Positions 1 through 6,593 of a stretch of 33,372 nt of DNA are shown in pieces. How positions within the stretch are numbered: position 1 is the stretch's first letter; each line of letters opens with the position of its first letter. The translations under genes and the position numbers were made by a program. Below the pieces are notes generated by a model. That model had not been told where the DNA came from. It saw only the letters and a list, made by a program, of their open reading frames with translations, and ran no database searches. This DNA comes from CAYVXT01 sp964455485 (GTDB lineage Bacteria; Patescibacteriota; Minisyncoccia; Phycocordibacterales; WO2-35-19), in NCBI GenBank assembly GCA_964455485.1, contig CAYVXT010000053.1, positions 1 through 33,372 on the forward strand. Direction: 5' to 3'.

Positions 1-3
1 GAT

Positions 4-47
4 AGTTCGTAAATTTGAATCAAAAGTGTTAAATTAATTTCATGGAA
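4..47 (+). repeat. 44-bp direct repeat, copy A (promoter and start codon of the CYTH gene)
   Basis: Identical over 44 bp to 699-742. It ends in ATGGAA, so it supplies the extended -10 (TGT-TAAATT region, 27-35), the start codon and the second codon of the following gene. The two genes behind the two copies are unrelated. The sequence therefore works as a portable promoter-plus-start module. Whether it arose by duplication or recombination cannot be told from this window. Confidence 0.9.
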
Positions 48-611
48 GAAATAGAAGTAAAATTTCTAGAAATCGATAAGAAGGCTTTAGAAAGTAGGCT
101 TATTGAAATAGGAGCTAAAAAAGTTGGAGATTATTTATATAAACGACAAGTTTTTGATTATCCGGATTTGAGACTTGATAAACAAGGTGCATGGATAAGA
201 CTTCGTGATGAAGGAGATAAAATTACTCTTTCATTCAAACAGCGTCTTGGGATGCAGGGAAACTCTGGAAACGATTTAGGAATGAAAGAAATTGAGTTTT
301 CTGTAAGTGATTTTGGAGAGACTGCAAATTTTTTATATGAATTAGGGCTTGCAAATAAATTTTATTTTGAAAATAAACGTACAAGATACGAAAAAGAGGG
401 GATTGAATTTGATATCGATGAATGGCCACTTCTTGACCCTTATTTAGAAATAGAAGCGGATAATTGGGAGGATATCGATAAGGCAATCGGGTGGCTTAAT
501 TTAAATAAGGCTGACATGAAAAAATTTTCAACAACTCAAATTTATGCACTCAAGGGTATCAATGATAAAGACTACTCAAAATTAACTTTTACCGAATCTG
601 TTAAGAAATAA
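42..611 (+). CDS. CYTH domain protein (class IV adenylate cyclase / thiamine-triphosphatase-like)
   Basis: 189 residues, the usual size of a single CYTH domain. Seen: the signature ExExK at residues 3-7, basic/acidic strand motifs WIRLRDE (about 51-57) and SFKQR (about 63-67), KRTRY (about 111-115) and the acidic EFDID and YLEIEAD strands (about 121-138) that close the triphosphate tunnel. Known for the family: CYTH enzymes bind triphosphates with divalent metal and act as CyaB-type cyclases, thiamine triphosphatases or inorganic triphosphatases. The substrate cannot be chosen from sequence. No Shine-Dalgarno is present; a -10-like TTAAAT (29-34) lies 7 nt before the ATG, so a leaderless mRNA is inferred. 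Its promoter is shared word for word with the MazG-like gene downstream. Confidence 0.85.
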   Translation: MEEIEVKFLEIDKKALESRLIEIGAKKVGDYLYKRQVFDYPDLRLDKQGAWIRLRDEGDKITLSFKQRLGMQGNSGNDLGMKEIEFSVSDFGETANFLYELGLANKFYFENKRTRYEKEGIEFDIDEWPLLDPYLEIEADNWEDIDKAIGWLNLNKADMKKFSTTQIYALKGINDKDYSKLTFTESVKK

Positions 612-640
612 CAGTTCCAACTTCCTCTTTCACTAAAACT

Positions 641-727
641 ATGGAAGGTCAAGTTGTCCCCGATGGTGATACTGAATATGAAATAATGAGGTGCGGCCAG
701 TTCGTAAATTTGAATCAAAAGTGTTAA
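641..727 (+). CDS. possible 28-residue ORF or gene remnant
   Basis: An ATG-started ORF between the CYTH and MazG-like genes. Its last third lies inside the 44-bp repeat (699-742), so the end of the reading frame is made by repeat sequence. The first part (MEGQVVPDGDTEYEIMRCG) has protein-like composition but I do not recognise it. No convincing Shine-Dalgarno or -10 precedes it. It may be a gene stump cut off where the repeat was joined, or a chance ORF. Confidence 0.25.
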   Translation: MEGQVVPDGDTEYEIMRCGQFVNLNQKC

Positions 728-742
728 ATTAATTTCATGGAA
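699..742 (+). repeat. 44-bp direct repeat, copy B (promoter and start codon of the MazG-like gene)
   Basis: Exact second copy of 4-47, 695 bp downstream. It ends in the ATG and the first bases of the second codon of the MazG-like gene. The sequence to its left (up to 698) differs from that left of copy A, so the repeat has sharp borders. Confidence 0.9.
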
Positions 743-1054
743 AAAGGCGAATTTAAAGAAATCACCGAAAAAGTAAAAAAGGTGATGGAGAAATATAAAA
801 AAGATTTCCCAGATGTAAAAATGGATAGGGATTATTTGCCTTTTAAAATAACCGAAGAGTGGGGAGAATGTTTGCAAACATACCTCATGCTTACCGACAG
901 GGGACGCCAAAAAGGAAAGACAAAAGAAGAAATAAAAGAAATGCTTTCAAATGAATTTGCCGACATGTTTTCTTATCTTCTTCTGTTTGCAGAAAGTGAA
1001 GGTATTGATCCTACTAAAGCTATCGCAGACAAGTGGCTTGCATATTTGAAATAG
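737..1054 (+). CDS. MazG-like nucleoside triphosphate pyrophosphohydrolase
   Basis: 105 residues, all helical in composition, matching the short single-domain MazG-like or dUTPase-like all-alpha NTP pyrophosphohydrolases. Seen: the metal-binding EExxE motif (E40, E41, E44) and a later ExxD (E73, D76), the acidic cluster that holds Mg2+ and the triphosphate. Known for the family: it hydrolyses NTPs or dNTPs to the monophosphate plus pyrophosphate, often as house-cleaning of damaged nucleotides. The start lies in repeat copy B and has no Shine-Dalgarno; TTAAAT ends 7 nt before the ATG. It sits next to a CYTH and near a NUDIX gene, which fits a nucleotide-sanitation neighbourhood (inference). 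Confidence 0.82.
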   Translation: MEKGEFKEITEKVKKVMEKYKKDFPDVKMDRDYLPFKITEEWGECLQTYLMLTDRGRQKGKTKEEIKEMLSNEFADMFSYLLLFAESEGIDPTKAIADKWLAYLK

Positions 1055-1148
1055 CAGCTTCGACTTCATCTAAACATCTCAGTAAAATCCAGATAAGTTT
1101 GGATTTTGAGAATAATGGTGTTCTCGTTAATTTATTTAAGTAACTTAC

Positions 1149-1709
1149 ATGACAAATATTGATTGGTCAGAATACTACAAGGGAACTGCGGGAAACCCTC
1201 CACACCCACTACTTTTAAAAGCATTGGAGTTTGTGCAAAAAGCAGGCAGGGCAATTGATCTTGGTGCTGGTGCTCTTAATGAGTCGCGGTATCTGCTCGA
1301 AAAAGGTTTTGATGTTACTGTTATTGATCAGAGTCCACTTGTAGAAGAAGAAGCCAACCGTATAGATTCTCCAAAACTCCACCCAATCACAGTATCATTT
1401 GATAAATTTGATTTCCCGAAAGAAGAATATGATCTTGCAGTAGCCATGTTTTCTTTACCTTTTATAGAGAATAATTTTGGTGATATTTTTTCCAAAATAA
1501 AATTGTCTCTTAAATCAGGCGGTATTTTCTGCGGTCAATTTTTTGGAAATCGCGACCAAAGAAAGAACAACACAAATAGAACTTTTCATACAAGGGAGCA
1601 AGTGGCAGAGCTTTTAAATGATCTTGAGATTTTGTCATTTGAGGAGGAAGAAAGATTAAAAGGGGATATGAATGCACACATATTTCACGTTATAGCACGG
1701 AAAAAATGA
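1149..1709 (+). CDS. class I SAM-dependent methyltransferase (TehB-like)
   Basis: 186 residues with a Rossmann-type methyltransferase pattern: motif I AIDLGAG (35-41), an acidic end of strand 2 (TVIDQSP, about 58-64), then DLAVAMFSLPFI for strand 4 and GGIFCGQFFG for strand 5. TehB-like small methyltransferases share this layout. The substrate is unknown; these enzymes modify small molecules or metalloids. There is no Shine-Dalgarno. TATTTA (1133-1138) lies 10 nt before the ATG as a weak -10 candidate. It is preceded by an unremarkable 94-bp gap. Confidence 0.82.
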   Translation: MTNIDWSEYYKGTAGNPPHPLLLKALEFVQKAGRAIDLGAGALNESRYLLEKGFDVTVIDQSPLVEEEANRIDSPKLHPITVSFDKFDFPKEEYDLAVAMFSLPFIENNFGDIFSKIKLSLKSGGIFCGQFFGNRDQRKNNTNRTFHTREQVAELLNDLEILSFEEEERLKGDMNAHIFHVIARKK

Positions 1710-1743
1710 GTGCTCCAACCTATCATTTTTAATCCCCAAAAAT

Positions 1744-1790
1744 TGATATAATTACAAAGTATGAATTCAATATCAAAAAGGTCAGTATAA
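1744..1790 (+). pseudogene. strong extended -10 promoter followed by a 9-codon ORF (orphan gene start)
   Basis: TGA-TATAAT (1744-1752) stands 8 nt before an ATG at 1761, the same layout as the core leaderless genes. The reading frame then stops after nine codons (MNSISKRSV) and a separate GC-richer gene unit begins about 50 bp on. This looks like the promoter and first codons of a core gene whose body is missing. A real micropeptide cannot be excluded. The upstream AATCCCCAAAA stretch recurs before the NUDIX gene (2750-2760). Confidence 0.35.
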
Positions 1791-1835
1791 TCAAGGTCTC
1801 ATACGCAGACTAAAAAAGGGAAGTGACTAGCTCGC

Positions 1836-1864
1836 TTGATATTTTAAATTACTAATGTTATTTA
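1836..1864 (+). promoter_or_regulatory. sigma70-type promoter of the 1881 gene
   Basis: TTGATA (1836-1841), a 17-bp spacer, then TATTTA (1859-1864). Predicted start of transcription is near 1871, just at the Shine-Dalgarno AGAGG (1871-1875). The -10 is imperfect, but the spacing matches the other cassette-type promoters in the window. Confidence 0.5.
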
Positions 1865-1880
1865 ATTGTCAGAGGTAATT

Positions 1881-2153
1881 ATGACTGAAACTCGAACTCG
1901 TTTTGAATTAATGCCCGAGCAAAGTAGTGGATCACTCGCTTCCAGGTTAGGTGATGGACGCGGCATTCGTGTAGAAATTCGTGATCAGACAAATATCCCA
2001 GAAAGCTGGGACCCACCATTCGTTGTTGAGGTGAATGGTAAAAGGGTTGGGATTCATTTCAATGATGTGATCGAGGTGGATCTAGAGGCTGTAAAGCAAG
2101 CGGGCGGAGATTTGTTCATCAAACAACTCGCAGGTATTGCACATCAGAAGTAA
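1881..2153 (+). CDS. small hypothetical protein (GC-richer cassette gene)
   Basis: 90 residues beginning MTETRTRFELMPEQ. The ATG at 1881 is chosen over an upstream in-frame TTG (1866) because AGAGG (1871-1875) lies 5 nt before it. The sequence is soluble, mixed-charge and without Cys; a middle section EVNGKRVGIHFNDVIEVDLEA could form a small beta sandwich. I recognise no family. Its codon use is clearly less AT-biased than that of neighbouring core genes. It is a self-contained unit with its own promoter and its own terminator (2164-2190). Confidence 0.7.
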   Translation: MTETRTRFELMPEQSSGSLASRLGDGRGIRVEIRDQTNIPESWDPPFVVEVNGKRVGIHFNDVIEVDLEAVKQAGGDLFIKQLAGIAHQK

Positions 2154-2163
2154 CTCCAAAAAA

Positions 2164-2190
2164 GGCTGGTCATTGGACCAGCCTTTTCTC
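2164..2190 (+). terminator. intrinsic terminator after the 1881 gene
   Basis: GGCTGGTC (2164-2171), loop ATTG, GACCAGCC (2176-2183), then TTTTCT. The 8-bp perfect stem starts about 10 nt after the stop codon. Confidence 0.9.
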
Positions 2191-2194
2191 TTAC

Positions 2195-2228
2195 AAAAAA
2201 TATGACCGACTCTGATTAGGAGGCGGTC
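2195..2228 (-). terminator. intrinsic terminator of the minus-strand gene at 2248-2436
   Basis: Read on the minus strand: GACCG, one mismatch, CTC, 7-nt loop, GAG, mismatch, CGGTC, followed by ATATTTTTT (plus-strand A tract 2195-2203). It lies tail to tail with the plus-strand terminator at 2164-2190, so the two convergent units are cleanly insulated. Confidence 0.75.
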
Positions 2229-2247
2229 CAATTTTTGGAAAAACACT

Positions 2248-2436
2248 TCATTCGTCGTCTGATGACGCTCTTTCGATATCGTCGAGGGTTATTTTACCTC
2301 TATCGGTAAGGTGAAGAGGGTATGTTGTTATTGAGTCGCGTATTCTACGCGGCATCTTCTTTCGAAGACTGAGCAACTCACTATCAAGGCCCGGAGGGTC
2401 ATCCGGGTCTTGTGAGGTAGGTTTTCTTTTTACCAC
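2248..2436 (-). CDS. small hypothetical protein, GTG start (cassette gene)
   Basis: 62 residues, beginning MVKRKPTSQDPDDPP, highly charged with a basic middle (KKMPRRIRD) and an acidic tail (ERASSDDE). No family is recognised. The GTG start at 2436 is supported by the Shine-Dalgarno AGGAG (complement of 2443-2447) 6 nt upstream. A -35/-10 promoter lies at 2455-2483 and a terminator at 2195-2228, so it is a complete one-gene unit. The Shine-Dalgarno falls in a tight hairpin (2435-2449) that also takes in two bases of the start codon, which may limit translation. Confidence 0.65.
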   Translation of the reverse strand: MVKRKPTSQDPDDPPGLDSELLSLRKKMPRRIRDSITTYPLHLTDRGKITLDDIERASSDDE

Positions 2437-2449
2437 AGGACTCTCCTGT
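2435..2449 (-). promoter_or_regulatory. hairpin that buries the Shine-Dalgarno of the 2248-2436 gene
   Basis: On the minus strand ACAGGA-GAG-TCCTGT forms a perfect 6-bp stem with a 3-nt loop. The stem contains the first part of AGGAG and reaches the GTG start. Folding would compete with ribosome binding. Confidence 0.5.
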
Positions 2450-2454
2450 TAAAT

Positions 2455-2483
2455 ACTATAATATTTAAAATTCTATATATCAA
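2455..2483 (-). promoter_or_regulatory. sigma70-type promoter of the 2248-2436 gene
   Basis: Minus strand: TTGATA (complement of 2478-2483), exactly 17 bp, TATAGT (complement of 2455-2460). The predicted leader is short and runs directly into the AGGAG. Confidence 0.75.
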
Positions 2484-2489
2484 ATTGCT

Positions 2490-2705
2490 CCTGCAATATT
2501 ATGAACCTCGGCGGGCGGCGTCGTTTTTACACACATAGACTGGACTCTCAAATGATTTCTCATTCGAGTATTTGTGGTTTTGGGTCTAGAACCCGTATCT
2601 CCCTAAAGTGCACTGGGAGCTTACCAGCACTGGCATCGCCACCATTAGGCGGGAAGCAACGTTTCGCACCGGGTAGTTGCTTATCACCAATATGCTTTCT
2701 TAAAT
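2490..2705 (-). ncRNA. candidate structured RNA of unknown class
   Basis: A 342-bp gap between genes holds a run of hairpins. On the minus strand, 5' to 3': AAGCAAC/GTTGCTT (2656-2684 region), CGCC/GGCG, CCAG/CTGG, CTCCC/GGGAG around an AGTGCACT palindrome, GGGT/ACCC, and a 9-bp stem CTCGAATGA-GAAA-TCATTTGAG closed by a GNRA tetraloop. The last stem pairs fully only on the minus strand, where one pair is G-U; on the plus strand it has an A-C mismatch. A plus-strand ORF across the region (2501-2713) has the odd composition typical of ORFs over RNA genes. I could not match it to tmRNA, RNase P, SRP or a known riboswitch. A weak promoter (TTGTTT, 16 bp, TATCTT) lies near 2710-2740 on the minus strand. 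Confidence 0.35.
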
Positions 2706-2778
2706 TAAGATAACATAAAATGCTTGATAAACAATTTGACTTGACGTTTCAATCCCCAAAATTTGGTAGAATGGGGGT

Positions 2779-3303
2779 ATGGAAAATATTGAGGAAATAA
2801 AAAAACTTTATCCTGATATTGAAATCAATCTTGATGGTGTCAACGATGCCTACAGACCAGATTTACCTATAATTGAACGAGATACGTTTGTAGTGATAAT
2901 AAAGCATCCAAATGAAGAATTGTATCTTATGGCAAAGTGGAAGAGTGCTGTTTGGAATGGATTTTTATCAGGTGGAATTGAAGACGGAGATACACTAGAA
3001 GATGCTGTGAAAAAAGAAATTCATGAGGAAGCTGGTTTTAAAAATGTTTCAAAAATTATACCTTTAAATTTTACTACTCATACTTTATTTTTTCACCCAG
3101 TGAAGAATGTTAATAGGTTGGCCCACTATCACTTAATTTTTGCACAGCTCTCTGATTTAAAAAAAGATCCTGTTTCCGAAGAAGAACAGAGTATTGCAGA
3201 TTTTGTGTGGGTGCCAAAAGATCTTGTAGTGGAAACTATTACTCGAAATTCAATGAAAGCTCTGTGGAATTTTTATTTAAGTAATTTCGAACCTCAAATT
3301 TAA
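2779..3303 (+). CDS. NUDIX hydrolase
   Basis: 174 residues. The Nudix box runs from G65 to F87 (GGIEDGDTLEDA, then KKEIHEEAGF). The first Glu of the consensus is Asp and the Arg is Lys, both conservative; the metal-binding EExG core is intact. Known for the family: hydrolysis of a nucleoside diphosphate linked to another group, giving NMP plus a phosphate compound. The substrate is not predictable. An extended -10 TGG-TAGAAT (2764-2772) ends 6 nt before the ATG with no Shine-Dalgarno, so transcription should start at the start codon itself. Confidence 0.88.
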   Translation: MENIEEIKKLYPDIEINLDGVNDAYRPDLPIIERDTFVVIIKHPNEELYLMAKWKSAVWNGFLSGGIEDGDTLEDAVKKEIHEEAGFKNVSKIIPLNFTTHTLFFHPVKNVNRLAHYHLIFAQLSDLKKDPVSEEEQSIADFVWVPKDLVVETITRNSMKALWNFYLSNFEPQI

Positions 3304-3381
3304 TTTATCCAGCTTTTAGAGAGGGGGCTTAGACTGTTTATAATTGTGTATAATATAAGTCTTATAGATAATTAAAAAAAT

Positions 3382-3768
3382 ATGGCAAAAGGAGGAAATT
3401 ATGTAGATGGGTTTGTGATGGTAGTACCAAAAGATAAAGTAGCAGCTTATAAAAAAATAGCAAAAGATGCTGGCAAAGTTTGGAAAAAACATGGTGCACT
3501 TGATTATATGGAGTGTATAGGTGACGATTTGAATCCTAGTATGGGAGAGGGGAAGGTTTTAACCTTTCCAAAAATAGCAAAGCTCAAAGAAAATGAGACT
3601 GTGTGGTTTTCTTTTATTACTTACAAATCTCGCAAGCATAGAGACAGTGTAAACAAAAAAGTAATGAAAGACCCAGCTATGAATCCAGGTCAAAATAATA
3701 TGAAAGACATGCCTTTTGATATGAAAAGGATGGTTGTGGGAGGCTTTAAAGCTGAAGTTAATCTATAA
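3382..3768 (+). CDS. DUF1428 family protein (YbaA-like)
   Basis: 128 residues with the DUF1428 pattern: N-terminal NYVDGFVMVVPKDKVAAYKK, a central MECIGDDL, and a C-terminal PFDMKRMVVGGFKA. Members are small dimeric alpha-beta barrel (ABM-like) proteins of unknown biochemical role. A -10 TATAAT (3349-3354) sits 27 nt upstream, so a short leader without Shine-Dalgarno is expected here. The next gene starts two bases after this stop, so the two are co-transcribed. Confidence 0.85.
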   Translation: MAKGGNYVDGFVMVVPKDKVAAYKKIAKDAGKVWKKHGALDYMECIGDDLNPSMGEGKVLTFPKIAKLKENETVWFSFITYKSRKHRDSVNKKVMKDPAMNPGQNNMKDMPFDMKRMVVGGFKAEVNL

Positions 3769-3770
3769 GA

Positions 3771-4010
3771 ATGATCGCAAATGGAGTAGTTCATAAAGTG
3801 CCCCAGGACTTACGGGATGCGATTATAACCTCATCAAAAGCTCTAAAAACTTGGGAAGATATAACACCTCTTGCTCGTAATGAATGGATTTGTTGGACTA
3901 TTTCTGTAAAGAAATTGGAAACAAGGAAGGAGCATGTAAAGAGGGTAGTCGAAGAACTTGGAAGTGGAAAGCGTCGACCTTGTTGTTGGTCTGGCTGCCC
4001 TCATAGGTAA
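3771..4010 (+). CDS. YdeI/OmpD-associated family protein (OmdA-type)
   Basis: 79 residues matching the compact OmdA-type domain: W..ITPLARNEWICW, KKLETRKEH, and the hallmark C-terminus GKRRPCCWSGCPHR with three Cys and a His. The family is often annotated as bacteriocin protection, on thin evidence. The start lies 2 bp after the DUF1428 stop without its own Shine-Dalgarno. It is full length for the single-domain form. Confidence 0.85.
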   Translation: MIANGVVHKVPQDLRDAIITSSKALKTWEDITPLARNEWICWTISVKKLETRKEHVKRVVEELGSGKRRPCCWSGCPHR

Positions 4011-4068
4011 TCGGTTCGTTTTACTCCTTTGGATAACCCAAAAATAGGAAATACAAAAATACTATTTT

Positions 4069-4302
4069 CTATTTTTTGAATAATTCGTGCGGTTTAATCT
4101 TAAGAACTGCGAATAGGTAAATTATCTCCAAAATTCCCATTGTGTTTACTATAAGAAGTATAATAAACCACCACTCCTCTCCACGCCTAGATGCGTGCCA
4201 AAGTGCCAATCCCTTCCAAAAAAGTGACCAAATCAAAATAGGGAAGAAAAGTCCTGATAGAAATCCAAGACTCATCCCCCAACCGTTTCCAAAATTCATC
4301 AT
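4069..4302 (-). CDS. DUF5652-like small membrane protein
   Basis: 77 residues with two hydrophobic segments (about 10-30 and 45-66) separated by the polar loop HASRRGEEWW. The pattern FWKGLALWHASRRGEEWWFI...NTMGILEIIYLF is what I know from DUF5652 proteins, which are frequent in Patescibacteria and often lie alone. Function unknown. It faces the operon at 3382-4010 tail to tail. The start could be the first or second Met, as both are adjacent. Confidence 0.72.
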   Translation of the reverse strand: MMNFGNGWGMSLGFLSGLFFPILIWSLFWKGLALWHASRRGEEWWFIILLIVNTMGILEIIYLFAVLKIKPHELFKK

Positions 4303-4438
4303 GTTGTTGAACTATTTTTAATGATTATATTTTACTCCCTTTTCTGAAGTGTTCCATGAATTATAAACAGGGTCAATTTTGCTTGTTTTTATATCCGATA
4401 ATTTCAGTCTAAAAGTGTCAATTTGGTATAATTAAAAT

Positions 4439-4795
4439 ATGAAAACTTTAATATGGATAGTTGGAATAGCTATTATAATTTTTGTGATTTACCAGTTTTG
4501 GCCGGACGGGGAGTTGGAGGCGGGGGAGAGTGCGAAGCGAGAAGGGGAAGTTGTCTCAGTAGACACCACTTCAGTAGCATCAGATGGCCCAGTACTAGTC
4601 ACTATTTCAAGTAATGGTAATCAGCAAGTTATAGCGGTGCCTTCGTTTGGAATCAATCTTTGTGCAGCAAGTAAAAATATTGCTGATGCTTTTAATATTC
4701 GCCAAGGCGAGACTGTTTCGGTGCGGGGTACAGTAAATGAGCAAGGGCAAATTGTTCCGTGTGCAGATGAATCGGATTATCTAAGGGTAAAATAG
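4439..4795 (+). CDS. membrane-anchored hypothetical protein, small beta domain outside
   Basis: 118 residues: one N-terminal transmembrane anchor (3-21), an acidic linker (GELEAGES), then a beta-rich domain (about 37-118) with two Cys, at LCAASKN and VPCAD, possibly disulfide-bonded. The strand pattern (EGEVVSV...TVSVRGTVN) resembles an OB-fold. No enzymatic motif. TGG-TATAAT (4424-4432) ends 6 nt before the ATG and there is no Shine-Dalgarno; this is the clearest leaderless start in the window. Confidence 0.7.
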   Translation: MKTLIWIVGIAIIIFVIYQFWPDGELEAGESAKREGEVVSVDTTSVASDGPVLVTISSNGNQQVIAVPSFGINLCAASKNIADAFNIRQGETVSVRGTVNEQGQIVPCADESDYLRVK

Positions 4796-4855
4796 GTTCT
4801 ACATATATTCCTTTGTCAACTCATTAAATAAGGTTAAATATGTTAAAATATAGGT

Positions 4856-5740
4856 ATGAAAACCATAATAATAATGTTGGTAGTCCTTGCCATTATTGGT
4901 GGGGGATTCTATTTTATTAAAAAGTCAGGGCAAGATGTGGTACCTAATGTAAATACTGGGGTTTCAACCAGTACACCTCAAGTAGAACAAACTGTTTCAG
5001 ATTCTAATACTATCGGCAAGAGTGCTGGAGGTAAAGATATTGGTGTCGTCCACTACGGAAATGGTTCGAATGAAATTTTAGTAGTAGGTGGTATACATGG
5101 AGGATATTCTTGGAACACCTCTTTGTTGGCTTATCAGTTGTCTGATTATTTGAAAACCAACGAATCTTCCATACCAAAGAGTGTAAAAGTTACAATCGTC
5201 CCAGTATTAAACCCTGATGGATTGGAACGAGTTGTGGGGCGTGTAGGAAGTTTTTCTCTAAACGATGTTTCTACATCGGCTGAGACGCTCGTTGCCGGAC
5301 GATTCAATGCAAACAATGTTGATATAAATCGAAATTTTGACTGTGATTGGAAAGCCACCGGAAAATGGCAAAACAAAAATGTTAGCGGTGGCTCCAGTGT
5401 ATTTTCTGAGCCAGAATCACAAGCCCTAAAACAATATATTGAGGTGCACAAACCTAAGGCTGTAATAGCACTGTTTAGTTCAGCTGGTGGAGTATATGCA
5501 TCAAGTTGTGGTATGTCGGTATCAACAGAAACTGGCGCGATCACAAATATGTATGCAAAAGCTTCAGGGTATCCAGCATTCCAGAAATTTGATTACTATG
5601 AGACTTCAGGAGATATGCCAAATTGGCTCGCTAAGAACAATATTCCAGCTATAAGTGTCTTACTAACTAATCATACAGATACTGAATTTGATAAAAACAA
5701 GAACGGCTTGAACGCGCTCATTGAGCATTATAGCAAATGA
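4856..5740 (+). CDS. M14-type zinc carboxypeptidase paralogue, probably catalytically inactive
   Basis: 294 residues: N-terminal membrane anchor (1-20), Ser/Thr-rich linker, then an M14-like peptidase fold (about 48-290). Compared with its tandem neighbour (5737-6591), with which it aligns end to end, the first ligand His is kept (H81 in GGIHGGYSW) but the Glu is Ser85, the second His is Phe207 (LFSSAGG against WHSQAN), and the catalytic Glu is Leu269 (VLLTN against VELKT). The NRNFD motif that orients substrate is retained. I infer a binding or regulatory pseudo-enzyme on the outer face of the membrane. It overlaps the next gene by 4 bp (ATGA). TAAAAT (4844-4849), preceded by TGT, ends 6 nt before the ATG. 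Confidence 0.82.
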   Translation: MKTIIIMLVVLAIIGGGFYFIKKSGQDVVPNVNTGVSTSTPQVEQTVSDSNTIGKSAGGKDIGVVHYGNGSNEILVVGGIHGGYSWNTSLLAYQLSDYLKTNESSIPKSVKVTIVPVLNPDGLERVVGRVGSFSLNDVSTSAETLVAGRFNANNVDINRNFDCDWKATGKWQNKNVSGGSSVFSEPESQALKQYIEVHKPKAVIALFSSAGGVYASSCGMSVSTETGAITNMYAKASGYPAFQKFDYYETSGDMPNWLAKNNIPAISVLLTNHTDTEFDKNKNGLNALIEHYSK

Positions 5741-6591
5741 GTAGTATTGCTAAATTATTAGTTGCGGCACTGTTTGTGCTAGTGGCGTTTTTTACTTATT
5801 TTCATTTTTCAAAAAAAGAACCGCCTGTTGTTATTGAAGTACCACGTATGACCGAAAAGGTAATCGGATCTTCAGTAGAAGGCCGTCCTATAAAAGCATA
5901 CATGATAGGGAATGGAGATAAGCACATATTGTTTGTTGGTGGGGTGCACGGTGGCTATGAGTGGAATAGTTCGCTTCTTGCATATAAGATGCTAGATCAC
6001 TTTGCAAATCAAACTCTTCCAAAAAACATTTCGATCGCAATAGTTCCTGATGCTAATCCTGATGGAACATATAAAATAACTAAAAAAAACGGTGAGTTTG
6101 CTATGTCTGATATTGCCGAATCAACAAGTACAGAGCCGGGCTACGGCAGATTTAATGCAAGGGGGGTGGATCTAAACCGAAACTTTGATTGTAAATGGAA
6201 GCCCAAAAGTACTTGGCGTTCTAAGGAGGTAAGTGCTGGGACTGCAGCATTTTCCGAACCTGAATCACAAGCAATTAGAGAATTTGTTGTCGATTTCAAA
6301 CCTGAAGCTGTAGTATTTTGGCACAGTCAGGCCAATGCAGTCTATGCCTCTGAGTGTGAAAAGGGAATATTGCCAGGAACTCTATCAATAATGGAAGTAT
6401 ATTCAAAAGCCGCAGGCTATCCTGCGGTAAAAACTTTTGATGCATACCCCGTAAGTGGTGATGCAGAGGGTTGGTTGGCCTCAATAAATATTCCCGCAAT
6501 TACAGTAGAACTTAAAACTCATAACACAATTGAATGGGAAAAGAATCTTGCAGGAGTCACTGCATTAATTTCTTACCTTGGCGGAATATAA
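5737..6591 (+). CDS. membrane-anchored M14-type zinc carboxypeptidase
   Basis: 284 residues: N-terminal anchor (4-24), then an M14-like domain. Seen: GGVHGGYEWN giving ligands H71 and E75, DLNRNFDCKW, the second zinc His H196 (FWHSQ), and the catalytic Glu E258 in TVELKTH. All catalytic positions are present, so activity is likely. Known for the family: Zn2+-dependent cleavage of C-terminal residues, including from peptidoglycan peptides; a cell-wall or scavenging role is plausible given the extracytoplasmic location. The ATGA overlap with the upstream paralogue implies translational coupling, so the two are made together. Confidence 0.85.
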   Translation: MSSIAKLLVAALFVLVAFFTYFHFSKKEPPVVIEVPRMTEKVIGSSVEGRPIKAYMIGNGDKHILFVGGVHGGYEWNSSLLAYKMLDHFANQTLPKNISIAIVPDANPDGTYKITKKNGEFAMSDIAESTSTEPGYGRFNARGVDLNRNFDCKWKPKSTWRSKEVSAGTAAFSEPESQAIREFVVDFKPEAVVFWHSQANAVYASECEKGILPGTLSIMEVYSKAAGYPAVKTFDAYPVSGDAEGWLASINIPAITVELKTHNTIEWEKNLAGVTALISYLGGI

Positions 6592-6593
6592 AT

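Noticed and set aside
2575..2600. tRNA-like T-arm (GGGTTCTAGACCC on the minus strand)
   Set aside because: Only 3-4 pairs in the stem, and no matching acceptor, D or anticodon arms at tRNA distances.
2501..2713. Plus-strand ORF of 70 residues across the hairpin-rich region
   Set aside because: Arg/Pro/Cys-rich composition without any family pattern, no Shine-Dalgarno and coverage by stem-loops; it looks like a chance frame over an RNA.
2590..2720. Minus-strand open frame (…PGAKRCFPPNGGDASAGK…) as a gene
   Set aside because: No ATG, GTG or TTG start with a ribosome site was found, and it covers the same stems.
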